64,000 bases of DNA from Variimorphobacter saccharofermentans (GCF_014174405.1 NZ_JACEGA010000001.1:866001-930000), one strand, 5' to 3'. Shown: positions 33,612-45,148, counted from the stretch's first letter. The notes: generated from the letters alone by a model not told the origin. Program-made: numbers and translations.

Positions 33612-34271
33612 ATGTGGAGTGAAGCGGTTATTAAAATGATCGGAGTGGGTATATTAGAGACTCTGTATATGACCCTATTCTCGTCTCTGATTGCTTATTT
33701 GATTGGTCTTCCGATAGGAATTGTACTGGTTGTTACCGATAAGGATGGAATAGCTCCTCTTGTAATCCTGAACAAGATACTGGGGGTAATTGTTAACCTG
33801 GTTCGATCCGTTCCGTTTGTGATATTGCTCATTACGGTAATGCCCTTTACAAGATTTCTGATTGGTACAACGATAGGTTCAACAGCGGTTGTAGTGCCAT
33901 TGATTATTGCTTCGGCCCCTTATATTGCTCGATTAGTAGAGTCCTCACTGAAGGAAGTCGATAAGGGTGTAATTGAAGCGGCACAGAGTATGGGAGCAAG
34001 TCCGATACAGATTATATTTAAAGTACTGATTCCAGAGGCGAAGCCATCCTTAATTATAGGAGGAGCTATTGCTGTAACAACGATACTTAGCTATTCAGCT
34101 ATGTCCGGTTTTGTTGGTGGTGGCGGCTTAGGAGATATAGCAATCCGTTATGGATATTATCGCTATGAGACAGAGATTATGCTGGTCACCGTAGTAATTC
34201 TGGTTTTAATTGTGCAGGTCATTCAGGAGCTTGGAAGCATGTGGATGAAACGTACAGATAAACGCATATAG
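33612..34271 (+). CDS. metI: Methionine ABC transporter permease MetI
   Basis: This 219-residue membrane protein has five hydrophobic segments and the EAA loop EAAQSMGASPIQIIFKVLIP that contacts MetN. VNLVRSVPFVILLITVMPFTR is a typical MetI segment. The start lies two bases past the metN stop, so the genes are coupled. Confidence 0.94.
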   Translation: MWSEAVIKMIGVGILETLYMTLFSSLIAYLIGLPIGIVLVVTDKDGIAPLVILNKILGVIVNLVRSVPFVILLITVMPFTRFLIGTTIGSTAVVVPLIIASAPYIARLVESSLKEVDKGVIEAAQSMGASPIQIIFKVLIPEAKPSLIIGGAIAVTTILSYSAMSGFVGGGGLGDIAIRYGYYRYETEIMLVTVVILVLIVQVIQELGSMWMKRTDKRI

Positions 34272-34297
34272 AAAATAGTGAAAAGGGAGGAATTATT

Positions 34298-35113
34298 ATG
34301 AAGAAAGTATTAGTAGGATTATTATTAGTAACCTTAATTGGAGCCGGTCTTACTGGCTGCGGTACCAAGACTGGTAGTGCAGATAAGAAGATTGTTATAG
34401 GTGCCAGCGCGACACCTCATGCTGAAATACTGGAACAGGCAAGACCAATTCTGGAAAAAGCAGGCTATGAGCTGGAAATTAAAGAATATGCAGATTACGT
34501 TCAGCCTAATCTGGCATTGGATAGTGGAGATTTGGATGCAAATTACTTCCAACACAAGCCATACCTTGATCAATTCAACCAAGAGAATAATACGAAAATT
34601 GTATCAGCTGCTATTATTCACTATGAGCCCTTTGGTATTTATCCTGGTAAGACAAAAACGATTGAAGAATTAGCGGATGGTGCTCAGATAGCAGTGCCTA
34701 ACGATGCAACGAACGAGGCGAGAGCACTCTTGCTATTGGAGGCACAGGGATTAATAAAGCTTAAGGAAGGTGTAGGCCTCAATGCAACGAAAAATGACAT
34801 TGTAGAAAACCCTAAGAATGTTGAAATTGTCGAAATTGAAGCTGCACAGCTGGCACGTTCCTTACAGGATGTTGACCTTGCAGTTATCAACGGAAATTAT
34901 GCTATCGAGGCAGGTTTGAATGTATCTAAGGATGCAATCGCATTTGAGGATAAGGATTCTGTAGCTGCTGAAACTTATGGTAATATCATCGCTGTCAAGG
35001 AAGGAAATGAAAACAGAGAGGATATTAAGGCTTTAATCGATGCTTTAAAAAGCGATGCAGTAAGACAATATATCAATGATACCTACGAAGGAGCAGTAGT
35101 TCCTAAATTCTAA
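34298..35113 (+). CDS. metQ: Methionine-binding lipoprotein MetQ
   Basis: This 271-residue NlpA-family binding protein delivers methionine to MetNI. The lipobox LTGC places the lipid on Cys21. IVIGASATPHAEILEQ, the DYVQPNLALDSGDLDANYFQ segment and YEPFGIYPGK are family blocks. AAAGGGAGG precedes ATG. It ends the operon at a hairpin. Confidence 0.95.
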   Translation: MKKVLVGLLLVTLIGAGLTGCGTKTGSADKKIVIGASATPHAEILEQARPILEKAGYELEIKEYADYVQPNLALDSGDLDANYFQHKPYLDQFNQENNTKIVSAAIIHYEPFGIYPGKTKTIEELADGAQIAVPNDATNEARALLLLEAQGLIKLKEGVGLNATKNDIVENPKNVEIVEIEAAQLARSLQDVDLAVINGNYAIEAGLNVSKDAIAFEDKDSVAAETYGNIIAVKEGNENREDIKALIDALKSDAVRQYINDTYEGAVVPKF

Positions 35114-35135
35114 TTTAATAACTCAGATAGTACAG

Positions 35136-35216
35136 GGGCTGGGTAGAAGATATATGCAGTATTATAGTAGTAAGACAAACTCACTGCAGATATATTCTAC
35201 ATCAGCTCTTTTATCT
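35136..35216 (+). terminator. Terminator after metQ
   Basis: GGGCT through GTAGAA and ATATATGCAGT (35136-35160) pairs with ACTGCAGATATATTCTAC through AGCTC (35183-35208), with a few mismatches, followed by TTTTATCTTT. In the remaining 240 bp before the next gene I see a small GAAA-loop hairpin (ATCACC/GGTGAT, 35236-35251) and a possible promoter, TTGCAA (35326) and TACTAT (35350). Confidence 0.7.
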
Positions 35217-35456
35217 TTCCTAGTTAAGATATGTAATCACCGAAAGGTGATGCCTGAATTGTATATAATATATATACAAAACTGACAAATGGAAATGATT
35301 TTCTGACATTTCTTTGTATAATTTGTTGCAATGACCATATGTTCCGTGATACTATATTAACGGATTGAATAACTTCGCCTTCAGTTTTCATTTATTTGAT
35401 ATGGACACTATGAAATAATGGGAAGCATTGGTGTGTTCACAGACGGAGGTCCATAA

Positions 35457-36581
35457 ATGAGCATAATTTTGAAATATAAAAGAGTTTACTTACTTGGATT
35501 AATTCCAATTTCACTGTTATTCATATATCTTGCGAAACATAGTCCATTCTTCGCAGAAATCATTTATGCGAAGCATATCTATAGATGGCTATCACAAATT
35601 ATTTCAACAATTTCAGGTATACTTCCCTTTTCACTGGCGGAGATGATGATAATAGCAATTCCGGTTCTTTTCCTTGTGCTTTTGATCCGATTTATTATTA
35701 TATTTGTAGCAGAGAAAGAGAAAAGAAGGGATACTGTATTACGTGCGCTTCTAAACACGCTTTGTACCGGAAGTGTGGTACTTTTCTTATTTACGATATT
35801 AGCTGGGATTAATTATTACAGATATCCCTTCAGCAGTTATTCAGAGCTGATTATTCAGGCATCATCCCTTGAGGAGTTATACATGCTTACAGATGATCTT
35901 GTACAGGAAGCAAATGAACTCAGACAGCAAATTGCCCAAACAGATGAAGAGGGTGTATTCGATTTATCCATTAGCTATTATCAATTAGCAAAGGAAGCAG
36001 ACCTGGCATTTGAACTGCTGGCAGAGGAGTATCCCATTCTGGGAGGATATTACGGTGCTCCGAAACCGGTTTTGCTATCGGAGCTTATGTCAAGAACGGA
36101 GATAACCGGAATATTTATTCCCTTTACGATGGAAGCAAATGTAAATGTACATGTACCTGATTATACAATTCCTGCTACGATGCTTCATGAATTGGCTCAT
36201 TTAAGAGGCTTTATGAGAGAAGACGAGGCTAATTTTCTCTCCTATCTGGCCGGTATGAAATCGGACAATGTAGAAATTCGATATAGCTGTACAATGCTTG
36301 CATTAACTATCGCAGGAAATGCACTTTACAGTCAGGATTACGATTTGTATGCTCAAATCAGGAAGCAGTATTCAGAAGATGTGTTGAAGGATATCCGGGC
36401 GAACTCCTCCTATTGGCAGCAGTATGAGGATACAGTGGTAAGTACTATTTCGAATAAAGTTAATGACACATACCTGAAGGCCAACGCACAAACCGATGGG
36501 GTGAAAAGCTATGGCCGAATGCTAGATTTGCTGTTAGCAAAGTATCGTAAGGAACAGGCAGAGCAGGATGAACTACAATAA
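35457..36581 (+). CDS. DUF3810-family membrane protein with HExxH motif
   Basis: This 374-residue protein has three N-terminal membrane segments (about 10-26, 57-82 and 98-122). A large extracytoplasmic part carries a gluzincin-like HELAH motif (about 243-247, TMLHELAHLRGFMRED) followed by EANFLSYLAG. The motif suggests a membrane metalloprotease, as noted for DUF3810, but no activity is known to me. GGAGG precedes ATG by eight bases. It is monocistronic and ends at the terminator at 36654. Confidence 0.8.
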   Translation: MSIILKYKRVYLLGLIPISLLFIYLAKHSPFFAEIIYAKHIYRWLSQIISTISGILPFSLAEMMIIAIPVLFLVLLIRFIIIFVAEKEKRRDTVLRALLNTLCTGSVVLFLFTILAGINYYRYPFSSYSELIIQASSLEELYMLTDDLVQEANELRQQIAQTDEEGVFDLSISYYQLAKEADLAFELLAEEYPILGGYYGAPKPVLLSELMSRTEITGIFIPFTMEANVNVHVPDYTIPATMLHELAHLRGFMREDEANFLSYLAGMKSDNVEIRYSCTMLALTIAGNALYSQDYDLYAQIRKQYSEDVLKDIRANSSYWQQYEDTVVSTISNKVNDTYLKANAQTDGVKSYGRMLDLLLAKYRKEQAEQDELQ

Positions 36582-36653
36582 GCCAGTAAGTTGAAGAAAG
36601 TATGAATATTCAGCACTAGGATTATCTGATGAACCATTATAATGATAAATAAG

Positions 36654-36726
36654 AAGTATGTCGTTGTATCTACTCATCCTCCATAATGATTATGGAAGAA
36701 GAGCAGAAACAACGACATACTTTTTT
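36654..36726 (+). terminator. Terminator after the DUF3810 gene
   Basis: AAGTATGTCGTTGT (36654-36667) and ACAACGACATACTT (36709-36722) form a perfect 14-bp stem, with an inner CCATAAT/ATTATGG pair, followed by T-rich sequence. Confidence 0.85.
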
Positions 36727-36813
36727 GCTTGGTTTTGTTGTTATCCTTTCTTAAGTTGGCAGTAATTATGTATAAAGTATTACGGAGAAGTTAAAAATTG
36801 TAAATAAATGGGG

Positions 36814-36841
36814 TTGATATCCATAAATTATGTGATATAAT
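36814..36841 (+). promoter_or_regulatory. Promoter of the SleB-like gene
   Basis: TTGATA (36814-36819) and TATAAT (36836-36841) are 16 bp apart, about 67 bp before the start of the cell-wall hydrolase gene. Confidence 0.55.
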
Positions 36842-36907
36842 TATTACATATTTATTAACAAAATATGATGGATATTCCAAAAAAACATATAATTAAGGAG
36901 ACAAGAG

Positions 36908-37738
36908 ATGTTATCGAGAAAGAAACTTCTGATTACTTTATTTGTATCAGCGGTATTCTCCTTAGGGCTTGGTACTGCTGCTTCTGCAGCAGAGCTTGAC
37001 TTTTTGGGAACACAGCAGTTACAAATATCTACGAAAGATAAACAGAAGGAAGATACTACGATAAACATTCTTAGCACGAATGCAAGATCTATGCTACCGT
37101 TACAGGGCCGGACAGGGGATTATAATCAGTCAACAGAGGCAGCATTAATAGACGGTTATTACATTGATGAGCAGGGTGAAGTATGTTATGTGCCATCTGA
37201 TAAAGGCTCCACTGAAACAGTAATTCTGGAAATTGATGAGGATATAAAGGAGAGTAAAAAGGAGAAAAAAGAAGCAAAAAAAGAGGACAAGCCTTCATAT
37301 ACAGCAGAGGATCTAAGATTATTAACAGGGCTGATATACTCAGAAGCAGGTAATCAATCCTATGAAGGGATGCTCGCAGTAGCCAATGTGGTACTCAACA
37401 GGGTGAAAAGCAAGTCGTATTCCCATGTAGATACCGTGAAGGAAGTTATTTATGACAGAAAATGGGCAGTACAGTTTGCCGTTACTGTGAAGAATAAGAA
37501 AACAGGAATGAGCATGCTGGATAGTGCGTTAAAATATTATGACAGTCAGAAATATACTTCAACCGCTCAGAAGAAAGCGATGGAGCGAGCAAAAAAAGCA
37601 GCGAAAGCTGCCTTGAATGGAGAAAATAATATAGGTAAGTATTTATGCTTTCAAAATAAGAGGGGAGCAGCAAGTATAAAACGAAAATACTCCAATTACA
37701 GAATCATTGGAGATCATATATTCTATCGAACCAAATAG
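36908..37738 (+). CDS. Secreted cell-wall hydrolase, SleB/CwlJ type
   Basis: This 276-residue protein has a signal peptide (MLSRKKLLITLFVSAVFSLG, cleavage near ASAA), a linker with a Lys/Glu-rich stretch at about 116-135, and a C-terminal Hydrolase_2 domain starting LLTGLIYSEAGNQSYEGMLA with VANVVLNRVKS. In SleB-type enzymes this Glu in YSEAG is the catalytic acid for cortex lysis. The absence of a peptidoglycan-binding repeat and the length suggest a vegetative or spore hydrolase of the Clostridia. AAGGAGA precedes ATG. Confidence 0.88.
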   Translation: MLSRKKLLITLFVSAVFSLGLGTAASAAELDFLGTQQLQISTKDKQKEDTTINILSTNARSMLPLQGRTGDYNQSTEAALIDGYYIDEQGEVCYVPSDKGSTETVILEIDEDIKESKKEKKEAKKEDKPSYTAEDLRLLTGLIYSEAGNQSYEGMLAVANVVLNRVKSKSYSHVDTVKEVIYDRKWAVQFAVTVKNKKTGMSMLDSALKYYDSQKYTSTAQKKAMERAKKAAKAALNGENNIGKYLCFQNKRGAASIKRKYSNYRIIGDHIFYRTK

Positions 37739-37826
37739 AGATCATCCCCAAAATCCCCATAATAGAACCGATACAATGGGACAAACCATAGGCTGGTAAT
37801 AAAACAAATTATAAGCTTTTATGTTA

Positions 37827-37867
37827 TTGTTACAGAAGGCTCTGCTTTGCAGAGCCTTCTGTAACAA
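37827..37867. repeat. Perfect 19-bp hairpin
   Basis: TTGTTACAGAAGGCTCTGC (37827-37845) and GCAGAGCCTTCTGTAACAA (37849-37867) are perfect complements around TTT. No T-run follows. It abuts the long inverted repeat at 37869 and resembles the hairpin nested inside it (37938-37974). Confidence 0.75.
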
Positions 37868-37868
37868 T

Positions 37869-38056
37869 GAAGAACCGAGAGGATGGGTGCAAGCCGGAGG
37901 CTGGTATTATATCCAAAGCGGAGTATTTGCACGCGTCGGTACTTAGGCTCTGTTCTATAGAGCCTTATGTACCGTTACGCAGTGCAATTAAGTGAAAACG
38001 GCTCCGCGGCGGATATAGTACCAGTCTCTGGCTTGCGCTCATTCTCTCGGTTCTTC
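37869..38056 (+). ncRNA. Structured palindromic element with 46-bp arms
   Basis: The arms 37869-37914 and 38011-38056 are complementary over 46 positions with six differences, all of which become G-U pairs in plus-strand RNA. The interior contains a hairpin CGGTAC...AGGCTCT/AGAGCCT...GTACCG (about 37937-37974). It could be a transcribed RNA or a miniature mobile element. From 38057 to 38370 I see AT-rich sequence with a small hairpin TGACATG/CATGTCA (38318-38338) and no gene. Confidence 0.55.
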
Positions 38057-38370
38057 CTATACTGTTCTTCATTAGATTTATAAATGTGGTTCTATCTCCT
38101 TATTGACAGTAATCGAGGAAATATACTATGATATTAGATAATATTTAATTCATACTTTCAACTTATTGTATTGTGTGGTATTATATTACATAAGATAAAT
38201 CAAATAGGAGATAATCTCTACTATTATATATGAATCATGTAGTACCATATGCTATGTGAGCTTAGTATACAGTCTGTTAATCTATTATAGACCGATGTTA
38301 TGATAATGAACATCATATGACATGTACTTGGCATGTCAATTCATCATGTAAAATAACCGGGAGGTTCCTC

Positions 38371-40074
38371 ATGAACGATAAGGACATTATTAATGATAAC
38401 GCTTCAGAAGCTACGGAGAAGGAAGTGGTATCCAAAAACTTTATTGAAATGATAATCGACAAGGATTTGGAAGAAGGTAAGGTAAAGACAATTGTCACTC
38501 GGTTTCCTCCGGAGCCGAATGGATATCTTCATATAGGTCATGCAAAGTCGATTCTTTTAAATTATGGTTTGGCTAAAAAATATGGTGGAAGGTTTAATCT
38601 GCGTTTTGATGACACCAACCCCATGAAGGAAAAGACGGAATTTGTAGATTCTATCATTGAGGATGTTAAATGGGTAGGTGGTGACTTTGAAGACCGCCTG
38701 TTTTTTGCGTCTGACTATTTTGACCAAATGTATGAGGCTGCAGTAAAATTAATAAAGAAAGGGAAAGCCTTTGTGTGTGATTTATCTGCAGAGGAAATTC
38801 GGGAATACCGGGGCACCTTAACAGAACCTGGGAAAAACAGTCCGTATCGTGATCGCAGCATTGAAGAAAACTTAAAGCTTTTTGAAGAAATGAAGGAAGG
38901 GAAGTATCCGGACGGTTCGAAGGTTCTTCGGGCAAAGATAGATATGGCATCTCCCAATATTAATATGAGAGATCCGGTTATATACCGTGTGGCAAAAATC
39001 CCACATCATAACACCGGAGATAAATGGTGCATATATCCGATGTATGATTTTGCACATCCCATTGAGGACGCTATTGAGGGAGTGACACATTCCATTTGTA
39101 CATTGGAGTTTGAGGATCACAGACCTTTGTATGATTGGGTAGTAAGAGAGCTGGAGTATGAGTGTCCACCCAAGCAGATTGAATTTGCTAAGATGTATCT
39201 TACCAATGTCATTACTGGTAAGCGTTATATTAAGAAGCTAGTGGAGGATGGAATTGTAGACGGTTGGGATGATCCGAGACTTGTATCTATCAGTGCCTTA
39301 AGACGAAGAGGGTTTACACCCGAATCCATTCAGATGTTCATGGAACTATGCGGCGTATCTAAAAGCCAGAGTTCTGTAGATTATGCCATGTTAGAATATT
39401 GCATCAGAGAGGATCTGAAGCTAAAAAGACCGAGAATCATGGCGGTACTTGATCCGATTAAGCTGATCATCACAAATTATCCGGAAGATCAGATAGAATA
39501 TCTGGAAGCTCCGAATAATCAGGAAAATGAGGAAATGGGAACAAGACAGATTCCATTTGGAAGAGAACTTTATATTGAACGTGATGATTTTATGATTGAA
39601 CCTCCTAAGAAATACTTCCGTTTATATCCTGGTAACGAAGTTCGTTTAATGAATGCATATTTTGTAACCTGTCAGGATTATGTTACGGATGAAAACGGTA
39701 ATGTTACAGAAGTACATTGCACTTACGATCCGGAGACAAGAAGCGGTTCTGGCTTTAATGCAAGAAAGGTTAAAGGTACGATACACTGGGTAGCGGCAAA
39801 GACAGCAAAAAAAGCCGAGGTTCGTCTCTATGAGAATATCGTAGATGAAGAAAAGGGGGTTTATAACGAGGATGGAAGCTTGAATTTGAATCCGAATTCA
39901 ATAACCGTTCTGAAAAATTGCTTCATAGAACCTAGTATCGAAGGAGCAAAAGCACCGGATAGCTTCCAGTTCTTAAGACAAGGATTTTTCTGCTTGGATA
40001 GTAAGGATTCCACCGATGAGAATCTGGTATTTAATCGTATCGTGTCTTTGAAGAGCTCGTATAAGCCGGTATAA
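38371..40074 (+). CDS. glnS: Glutaminyl-tRNA synthetase
   Basis: This 567-residue class I synthetase charges tRNA-Gln. It has the HIGH motif in [26 protein letters not shown], and WDDPRL with [13 protein letters not shown]. The usual KMSKS-type loop (VMSKRKL in E. coli) reads [11 protein letters not shown] here, a divergent form that I recall from other Clostridia but cannot check. The C-terminal anticodon-binding beta-barrels are full length. ATG 38371 is chosen with GGGAGG six bases upstream; the frame from 38317 overlaps a hairpin and lacks a ribosome site. Confidence 0.93.
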   Translation: MNDKDIINDNASEATEKEVVSKNFIEMIIDKDLEEGKVKTIVTRFPPEPNGYLHIGHAKSILLNYGLAKKYGGRFNLRFDDTNPMKEKTEFVDSIIEDVKWVGGDFEDRLFFASDYFDQMYEAAVKLIKKGKAFVCDLSAEEIREYRGTLTEPGKNSPYRDRSIEENLKLFEEMKEGKYPDGSKVLRAKIDMASPNINMRDPVIYRVAKIPHHNTGDKWCIYPMYDFAHPIEDAIEGVTHSICTLEFEDHRPLYDWVVRELEYECPPKQIEFAKMYLTNVITGKRYIKKLVEDGIVDGWDDPRLVSISALRRRGFTPESIQMFMELCGVSKSQSSVDYAMLEYCIREDLKLKRPRIMAVLDPIKLIITNYPEDQIEYLEAPNNQENEEMGTRQIPFGRELYIERDDFMIEPPKKYFRLYPGNEVRLMNAYFVTCQDYVTDENGNVTEVHCTYDPETRSGSGFNARKVKGTIHWVAAKTAKKAEVRLYENIVDEEKGVYNEDGSLNLNPNSITVLKNCFIEPSIEGAKAPDSFQFLRQGFFCLDSKDSTDENLVFNRIVSLKSSYKPV

Positions 40075-40144
40075 GAACCAAGGAATAAACGATTATTGTT
40101 GGGACAATATAGTTTGAAATACCATATAGAATGGAGGATAAGAG

Positions 40145-40990
40145 GTGTCTAATTTATTTTCAGGGTTAGAGGCATTTGGTCTCGGTAATTTATCGGAAAT
40201 TGATGTTTATGACGATGAAAAAGAAAAGGAAATTGAAAAGAAACAGGACGAGGAAGAGAAAACATTATTCTTTGAAGAAGAGAATGTTTTTGATAAAACC
40301 TTTACCTGCCCTGTTTGTGACAATGAATTCAAGACGAAAATGGTTAAGACCGGAAAGATTAAGCTTTTAGAATTGGATTCAGATTTAAGACCAATTTATC
40401 AGAATATGGATCCGCTTAAGTATGATGCGATCGTCTGCCCTAATTGTGGGTTTGCCGCATTGAATCGTTTCTTTAAATATGTTACAACAGCTCAGGCAGC
40501 TTTAATAAAGAAGAACATCACGGCAGCATTTCGTGGTGTGAATAATTCCTGTGAAGTTTTTAGCTATGATGAGGCACTTGCCCGTCATAAGCTGGCGCTC
40601 GTTAATGCAATTGTTAAGAAAGCCAAGACCTCAGAACGTGCCTACACCTGTTTAAAGACTGCTTGGATATTGAGAGGTAAAGCGGAGCATTTACCGAAGG
40701 ATACTCCAAATTATGAGCAACAGATAAAAGAATTGGAAGCGGAAGAACTGGATTTTATTACAAAGGCATATACAGGATTTGACGAAGCCTTCAGTAAAGA
40801 ACCATTTCCTATGTGTGGTATGGATGAGAATACGGTAACTCTAATGATGGCAGATTTAGCGAGAAGAATTCAGAAATACGATGAAGCAGGAAGATGGATA
40901 TCGAAAGTATTGATTGCAAGAGATGCTAATGAAAGAATTAAGTCCAAGGCCAGAGAAATCAAGGAAATGATCAAAGAAGAAAAAAATTAA
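40145..40990 (+). CDS. DUF2225 protein
   Basis: This 281-residue protein starts at GTG 40145 behind GGAGG. An acidic Lys/Glu-rich stretch (about 20-45) precedes a zinc-ribbon-like CPVC (56-59) and CPNC (about 98-101), then helical TPR-like repeats. This matches the DUF2225 family of firmicutes. Function unknown. The next gene starts 15 bp later, so the two form a likely operon with a second Cys-motif protein. Confidence 0.8.
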   Translation: MSNLFSGLEAFGLGNLSEIDVYDDEKEKEIEKKQDEEEKTLFFEEENVFDKTFTCPVCDNEFKTKMVKTGKIKLLELDSDLRPIYQNMDPLKYDAIVCPNCGFAALNRFFKYVTTAQAALIKKNITAAFRGVNNSCEVFSYDEALARHKLALVNAIVKKAKTSERAYTCLKTAWILRGKAEHLPKDTPNYEQQIKELEAEELDFITKAYTGFDEAFSKEPFPMCGMDENTVTLMMADLARRIQKYDEAGRWISKVLIARDANERIKSKAREIKEMIKEEKN

Positions 40991-41005
40991 AGGCAGGAAC
41001 ATACG

Positions 41006-41722
41006 TTGAAAGAAAAGTTGTATACCATTCCGGTGAATGATGCATTTGATGAGGACAGTGAATGTCCGCTTTGCTCAATGTATAAGGCGTTGGAAATTGA
41101 AGCGATTGATTTTACAATGGGTCCGAGTTATATGGAGGACGATATCAGGGAGGCAACTTCCCGTCTGGGCTTTTGCGAAAAGCATCTGGTAAAGATGTAT
41201 GACAAGCAAAATCGTCTTGGGTTAGCATTAATTCTAAAGACGCAGATGGATAAGGTGGCAAAGGATATTGAGAGATTATCCCAGTCCGGAGCAAAGATTA
41301 CAGCGGCCTCTCTATTTAAGCGTAAAACGGATAACTCCGGAGTAGTGGAGCATTTAAATGCTTTAGAGGATAGCTGTTTTGTATGCGATAAAATTAATAA
41401 TACATTTGATCGCTATGTCGCTACTATTTTTCATCTTTATCATCATGAGGAAGCATTTCGTAATAAATTCAAGGCTTCTAAGGGCTTTTGTATCAAACAT
41501 TACAGAATGCTCTATGATGCAGCGCCCAATCATTTAAACGGAGAGGAGCTAAACGATTTTCTTTTTAATACCAATACACTTTTCCTTGAGAATATGAAAC
41601 GTGTTAGTGATGATCTGGAATGGTTTATTAATAAATTTGATTATCGTTATGCGGATGAGCCGTGGAAAAATGCAAAGGATGCATTACCAAGAGCAATGCA
41701 GAAAACAAATAGTATTATTTAG
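41006..41722 (+). CDS. DUF6062 protein with paired Cys motifs
   Basis: This 238-residue protein starts at TTG 41006 behind AGGCAGGA. Motifs SECPLCSMYKALE (18-30), FCEKHL, SCFVCDKIN and FCIKHYRML form two CxxC/CxxH pairs that could bind zinc. The family is named only by DUF. It is co-transcribed with the DUF2225 gene and ends at a terminator. Confidence 0.75.
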   Translation: MKEKLYTIPVNDAFDEDSECPLCSMYKALEIEAIDFTMGPSYMEDDIREATSRLGFCEKHLVKMYDKQNRLGLALILKTQMDKVAKDIERLSQSGAKITAASLFKRKTDNSGVVEHLNALEDSCFVCDKINNTFDRYVATIFHLYHHEEAFRNKFKASKGFCIKHYRMLYDAAPNHLNGEELNDFLFNTNTLFLENMKRVSDDLEWFINKFDYRYADEPWKNAKDALPRAMQKTNSII

Positions 41723-41785
41723 GTAAATTAGTGGTATATTAAGTTCCTTATATGGAATATACTAGATTAGTATATAGAAGGGAAT

Positions 41786-41818
41786 AAAAAGTTATTACCA
41801 TGTGGTAATAGCTTTTTA
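41786..41818 (+). terminator. Terminator after the DUF6062 gene
   Basis: TATTACC and GGTAATA pair around ATGT, with flanking AAAAAG and GCTTTTT extending the stem. In 41819-42044 I see only AT-rich sequence. Confidence 0.8.
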
Positions 41819-42044
41819 TTTATGACAATTGATCGATTAATAATTGGAAGCTGTTCATCAGGGTGATGATGTTATATGAAAGCATTATATCAAACATACT
41901 TATTAAAGGAAAATTAAGTTAATAATTGCTGACTTTTTGCTCTGTTTCTAACAAGAATAATTAGAAAAAATGAGATATCAAGAGATATCATGAGTATTTT
42001 GAAGGAAATATTAAATTTGCCACATTATTTAATGAAAAATTAAG

Positions 42045-42074
42045 TTGCATAATAAAGGCAAATTTACTAATATA
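42045..42074 (+). promoter_or_regulatory. Candidate groESL promoter
   Basis: TTGCAT (42045-42050) and TAATAT (42069-42074) are 18 bp apart. The predicted start (about 42081) lies just before the CIRCE element, the usual arrangement. Confidence 0.5.
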
Positions 42075-42086
42075 TAAATCAGCAGT

Positions 42087-42113
42087 TAGCACTCATTATT
42101 ATTGAGTGCTAAT
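42087..42113 (+). promoter_or_regulatory. CIRCE operator (HrcA site)
   Basis: TTAGCACTC, nine bases, GAGTGCTAA is a perfect CIRCE element. HrcA binding here represses groES-groEL until heat or protein-folding stress. Confidence 0.97.
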
Positions 42114-42187
42114 AATTCTCTAAATATGGGAAAACAATGTAAAAATATCTAAAAAATATTTATAAAATATTGAAGGAGGAACACAAA

Positions 42188-44118
<1,931 letters not shown>

Positions 44119-44205
44119 TCCGGAAGTATATCGAATCTGATATGAAATGATATAAAACTGAGGTGCTGATGCAGAACGATTAAATGCGTAGTACCAGATA
44201 AAGAA

Positions 44206-44267
44206 AGCTGAGGTTGTGTATCACATATGTACCGATAGACGTACAGTAGTGCTACGTAACCTCAGTT
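44206..44267 (+). terminator. Terminator after groEL
   Basis: AGCTGAGGTT (44206-44215) pairs with AACCTCAGTT (44258-44267), with further internal pairing GTAC/GTAC. A second copy of ACTGAGGT at 44157-44164 could compete for the same right arm. Confidence 0.65.
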
Positions 44268-44338
44268 ATTTTAGTTGACAGATAATATGAAATTGGTTAT
44301 GATTAGTCAGTACAAATAAATTATATAATTTTAATGCT

Positions 44339-44433
44339 AGGGGAGCCCAGGGCTGAGAGGTATGTAGATACATACTGACCCTTACTACTTGATCCGGATA
44401 ATGCCGGCGGAAGGAAGCAATCAAGTGGCCCCT
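44339..44433 (+). promoter_or_regulatory. TPP riboswitch (THI element)
   Basis: The conserved blocks are all present: GGGGAGCCCAGGGCTGAGAG, a variable TATGTA/TACATA arm, CTGACCCTT, ACTTGATCCGGATAATGCCG, and GGCGGAAGGAAGCAATCAAG, closed by CCCC. It controls thiT. CCTCC (44431-44435) can pair with the GGAGG ribosome site (44449-44453), and those bases partly overlap the closing stem. Confidence 0.95.
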
Positions 44434-44461
44434 CCGATGCAATGAAAAGGAGGATTTTTTT

Positions 44462-45148
44462 ATGTTACAAAAGCTTGTGGATTTTTTTGCTACGAAGGAG
44501 GTATATTCTGAGGTTGAAACCTACTATACCCCAACCTTAGCAGGCAACATTTTATTATTGGTAATCGTTATTGGTATATTTGTAGCAATGGCTGCATTTA
44601 CCGGAGGAAAGAAGAAGGTTGATGTTAAGCAATTGTCCTTTTCGGCAATGGCTATCACACTTGCTGTGCTAACCTCTCTTATTCCAGTACTAAGATTACC
44701 TTATGGCGGCTCCATTACTTACTTTAGTATGTTTTTTATATGCCTCATCGGCTATTTATACGGCCCAAAAGCCGGTGTACTGACTGGAATAGCATATGGT
44801 TTTATTAATCTCCTTCTGGAACCCACCATATTGTTTCCGGTTCAAATGCTGTTGGACTATCCGATTGCATATGGGTTTCTGGGACTTACAGGCTTCTTTG
44901 CTAAATCTAAGTATGGCTTAATAAAGGGCTATGTCATCGGTGTTCTTGGAAGATATTTTTGCCATGTCATTACTGGCTGTATTTTCTTTTATATGTATGC
45001 ACCGGAAGGGGTACACCCGTTCATCTACTCCTTAGGCTATAATGCTTCCTACATTTTCCCGGAAGCAATTGCAACGATACTTCTTCTAGCAATTCCTGCG
45101 GTACAGAATGCGTTAAAAGAAGTGAAAAGAATGACAGTACAGGCATAA
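44462..45148 (+). CDS. thiT: Energy-coupled thiamine transporter ThiT
   Basis: This 228-residue S-component binds thiamine for an ECF transporter. It has six hydrophobic segments and family blocks VLTSLIPVLRLPYGGSIT, GPKAGVLTGIAYGFINLLLEP, and LGRYFCHVITGCIFFYMYAPEG. GGAGG precedes ATG. A TPP riboswitch lies directly upstream. The ECF ATPases and T-component must be elsewhere. Confidence 0.95.
   Translation: MLQKLVDFFATKEVYSEVETYYTPTLAGNILLLVIVIGIFVAMAAFTGGKKKVDVKQLSFSAMAITLAVLTSLIPVLRLPYGGSITYFSMFFICLIGYLYGPKAGVLTGIAYGFINLLLEPTILFPVQMLLDYPIAYGFLGLTGFFAKSKYGLIKGYVIGVLGRYFCHVITGCIFFYMYAPEGVHPFIYSLGYNASYIFPEAIATILLLAIPAVQNALKEVKRMTVQA

Noticed and set aside
38071..38370. T-box leader for glnS
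   Set aside because: I looked for the conserved TGG-containing T-box bulge and specifier loop and found neither.
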